Of a stretch of DNA of 64,000 nt, positions 63,024-64,000 are shown piece after piece. The DNA is from UBA7239 sp035430165 (lineage in GTDB: Bacteria > Pseudomonadota > Gammaproteobacteria > Pseudomonadales > UBA7239). Within the stretch, counting starts at the first letter, position 1. Every line of letters begins with the position of its first letter. The position numbers and the translations under genes were made by a program. The stretch covers positions 4,841 to 68,840 of the forward strand of contig DAOMGE010000010.1 in assembly GCA_035430165.1 (NCBI GenBank), written 5' to 3'. The notes beneath the pieces are model-generated. The model was given only the letters and a program-made list of their open reading frames with translations, made no database searches and was not told the DNA's origin.

Positions 63024-63479
63024 TCAGCTACGCTTCTCGTGGATCACCACACGCGTTCCAGAAAGTTTGTCATGCCAGGTCTGCCGCGACGGCAACAAAC
63101 ACCAGAAAAATCCCAACCCGCCACAAGCGAGTGACAGAACACCCGACAGCCAGCGCAACAGGCAATGACGTAACGTGAGTGGTGAACCGTCAACCGTTTC
63201 CAGTTGCAGGCGCCAGGCTTGCATGCCGAGTGTCTGCAAATTGCGCAGCCAGAAAATACAGTAAAACGCACACACCACGAGCAACATGCCGACAAACACA
63301 ACCGGGTTACCGCCAGCCGTTCTTGATTGCTCGACATGCTGTGTCCCCAGCAGCCAGCTCTCGACACCTACCGCTGCGTAACCGAACACCATCAGCAGCC
63401 CGAACAACAGGAAACTGTCGTAAACCAATGCAGCAAGGCGGCGCCACAAAGGCGCCACGGGATAATCAGAAACTGGCAT
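63024..63479 (-). CDS. RDD family membrane protein
   Basis: This 151-residue protein has the RDD pattern: an N-terminal LWRRLAALVYDSFLLFGLLM (Arg and Asp of the family name), a second hydrophobic pair (VFVGMLLVVCAFYCIFWLRN), the LQTLGMQAWRLQLETVDG motif and a last helix with FWCLLPSRQTWHDKLSGTRVV. RDD proteins are small inner-membrane proteins of mostly unknown role, some linked to ion exchange. The ATG at 63477-63479 matches the family start. It is 85 bases upstream of the giant gene. Confidence 0.9.
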   Translation of the reverse strand: MPVSDYPVAPLWRRLAALVYDSFLLFGLLMVFGYAAVGVESWLLGTQHVEQSRTAGGNPVVFVGMLLVVCAFYCIFWLRNLQTLGMQAWRLQLETVDGSPLTLRHCLLRWLSGVLSLACGGLGFFWCLLPSRQTWHDKLSGTRVVIHEKRS

Positions 63480-63498
63480 GTGCGGTCGGGTGTTGCAA

Positions 63499-63918
63499 TC
63501 AGACTTTCTGCGCCGCTGCCATGGTGCTGTTGAAATCCCAATAGGCACGCAGGTTCGTCACTTTGCCTTCGGCGTTGACGTGATAAATGAACACACCTTT
63601 GGCTTCAATCGACATGCCGCCCATGGTGTTGAGAATGGAGCCGACATTGGCACAGGCCACATCGCTCACAGGATAGGATTCGCGAATATTGAAATCGACA
63701 CTGCCATTGGCGATGCACATATCCCAGAATGCTGAAATCGCCGCTGCGCCGCGATGACCGTTGCCCGTCTTGTCCAATGGTGATTTGCCGACCGGATCTT
63801 CAATGCAGGCATCGTCAGCAAAATTGGCCAGCCAGCCAGCCTTGTCTTTGGCGCGCACGGTATCGATAGAACGCTGGGCAGCAGCCTGGGCTGCATTCTT
63901 GATTTCAAAATCGCTCAT
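63499..63918 (-). CDS. NTF2-like (SnoaL/ketosteroid isomerase-fold) protein, paralogue
   Basis: This 139-residue NTF2-fold protein is paralogous to the gene at 43764-44147. Both share an amphipathic first helix, RAKDKAxWLxxFAD, the DPVGKxP loop and the ending KVTNLRAYWDFN/KVARLRAFWD. This copy has a longer DKTGNGHRGAAAISAFWDM segment, which may change the pocket. The substrate and reaction are unknown. The start ATG at 63916-63918 is preceded by GGTGTCC-type sequence rather than a strong ribosome-binding site, so it may be coupled to an upstream gene beyond the window. Confidence 0.85.
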   Translation of the reverse strand: MSDFEIKNAAQAAAQRSIDTVRAKDKAGWLANFADDACIEDPVGKSPLDKTGNGHRGAAAISAFWDMCIANGSVDFNIRESYPVSDVACANVGSILNTMGGMSIEAKGVFIYHVNAEGKVTNLRAYWDFNSTMAAAQKV

Positions 63919-64000
63919 GGTGAGGTGTCCATCCGGTGTTTTCAGGAAGCGTCATGCTGCCGTTGACCCACACGGAATGCAATGGCGGATGACCACGACC
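63919..64000 (-). other. Window end, upstream of the NTF2-like paralogue
   Basis: The final 82 bases may contain the 3' end of another reverse-strand gene. All three reverse frames reach a stop near the NTF2-like start, so which one is coding cannot be told from so short a piece. Confidence 0.3.

Overview
The window is a chromosomal segment of a gammaproteobacterium, given as a scaffold with one run of 100 Ns. Gene content and order mix well-known gammaproteobacterial neighbourhoods: secB-grxC-rhodanese; engB divergent from cytochrome c4-dsbA; coaBC-algC-argB (pseudomonad-like) next to slmA and divergent radC; rpmB-rpmG-mutM and coaD (enterobacterial-like); rsmD divergent from ftsY-ftsE-ftsX; argS-SPOR protein-hslV-hslU; and pepA-holC divergent from lptF-lptG. 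A wax ester synthase/diacylglycerol acyltransferase suggests neutral-lipid storage. Genus and species cannot be named from the sequence alone.

Layout. 1-2469 (reverse): SecB (partial), glutaredoxin, YibN-like rhodanese, and a nucleotidyltransferase-glycosyltransferase fusion. 2619-6942 (forward): a MacAB-type exporter with adaptor, ATPase and two permeases. 6959-14205: patatin phospholipase, exonuclease III, UvrD, DsbA, cytochrome c4, EngB and a periplasmic coiled-coil protein. 14226-19511 (reverse): slmA, argB, a membrane-anchored AlgC and coaBC. 19624-24634: radC, then a response regulator and a large hybrid histidine kinase that the N run splits. 25053-28084: rpmB, rpmG, mutM, a small exported protein, coaD and rsmD. 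28153-35323 (forward): ftsY-ftsE-ftsX, then a complete DevCAB/TolC-like export operon. 35330-43724: hrpB, argS, a SPOR-domain protein, an SGNH hydrolase and hslVU. 43764-46917: an NTF2-like protein, WS/DGAT and a second SGNH protein. 46900-52038: a repeat-bearing acidic protein, holC, pepA, lptF and lptG. 52076-63918 (reverse): two NTF2/SnoaL-like proteins and an RDD membrane protein around one giant gene of 10.4 kb.

Most genes serve core envelope and housekeeping work: protein export, disulfide formation, LPS transport, cell division, proteolysis, DNA repair, CoA and arginine synthesis. The accessory content is the two exporters, the signalling pair, the lipid synthase with two SGNH proteins, and the giant secreted protein.

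The most striking item is that giant protein (52577-62938, about 3,450 residues). Counted by eye, it is seven blocks of exactly seven delta-60-type blades, 49 in all. Each block is followed by a cysteine-bearing, aspartate-rich spacer resembling thrombospondin type 3 calcium-binding repeats. This predicts seven seven-bladed propellers on a calcium-stiffened string outside the cytoplasm. The second notable result is that the N gap is probably artificial: its two flanks share an identical 55-base sequence, and collapsing it joins two frames into one 1,197-residue hybrid kinase.
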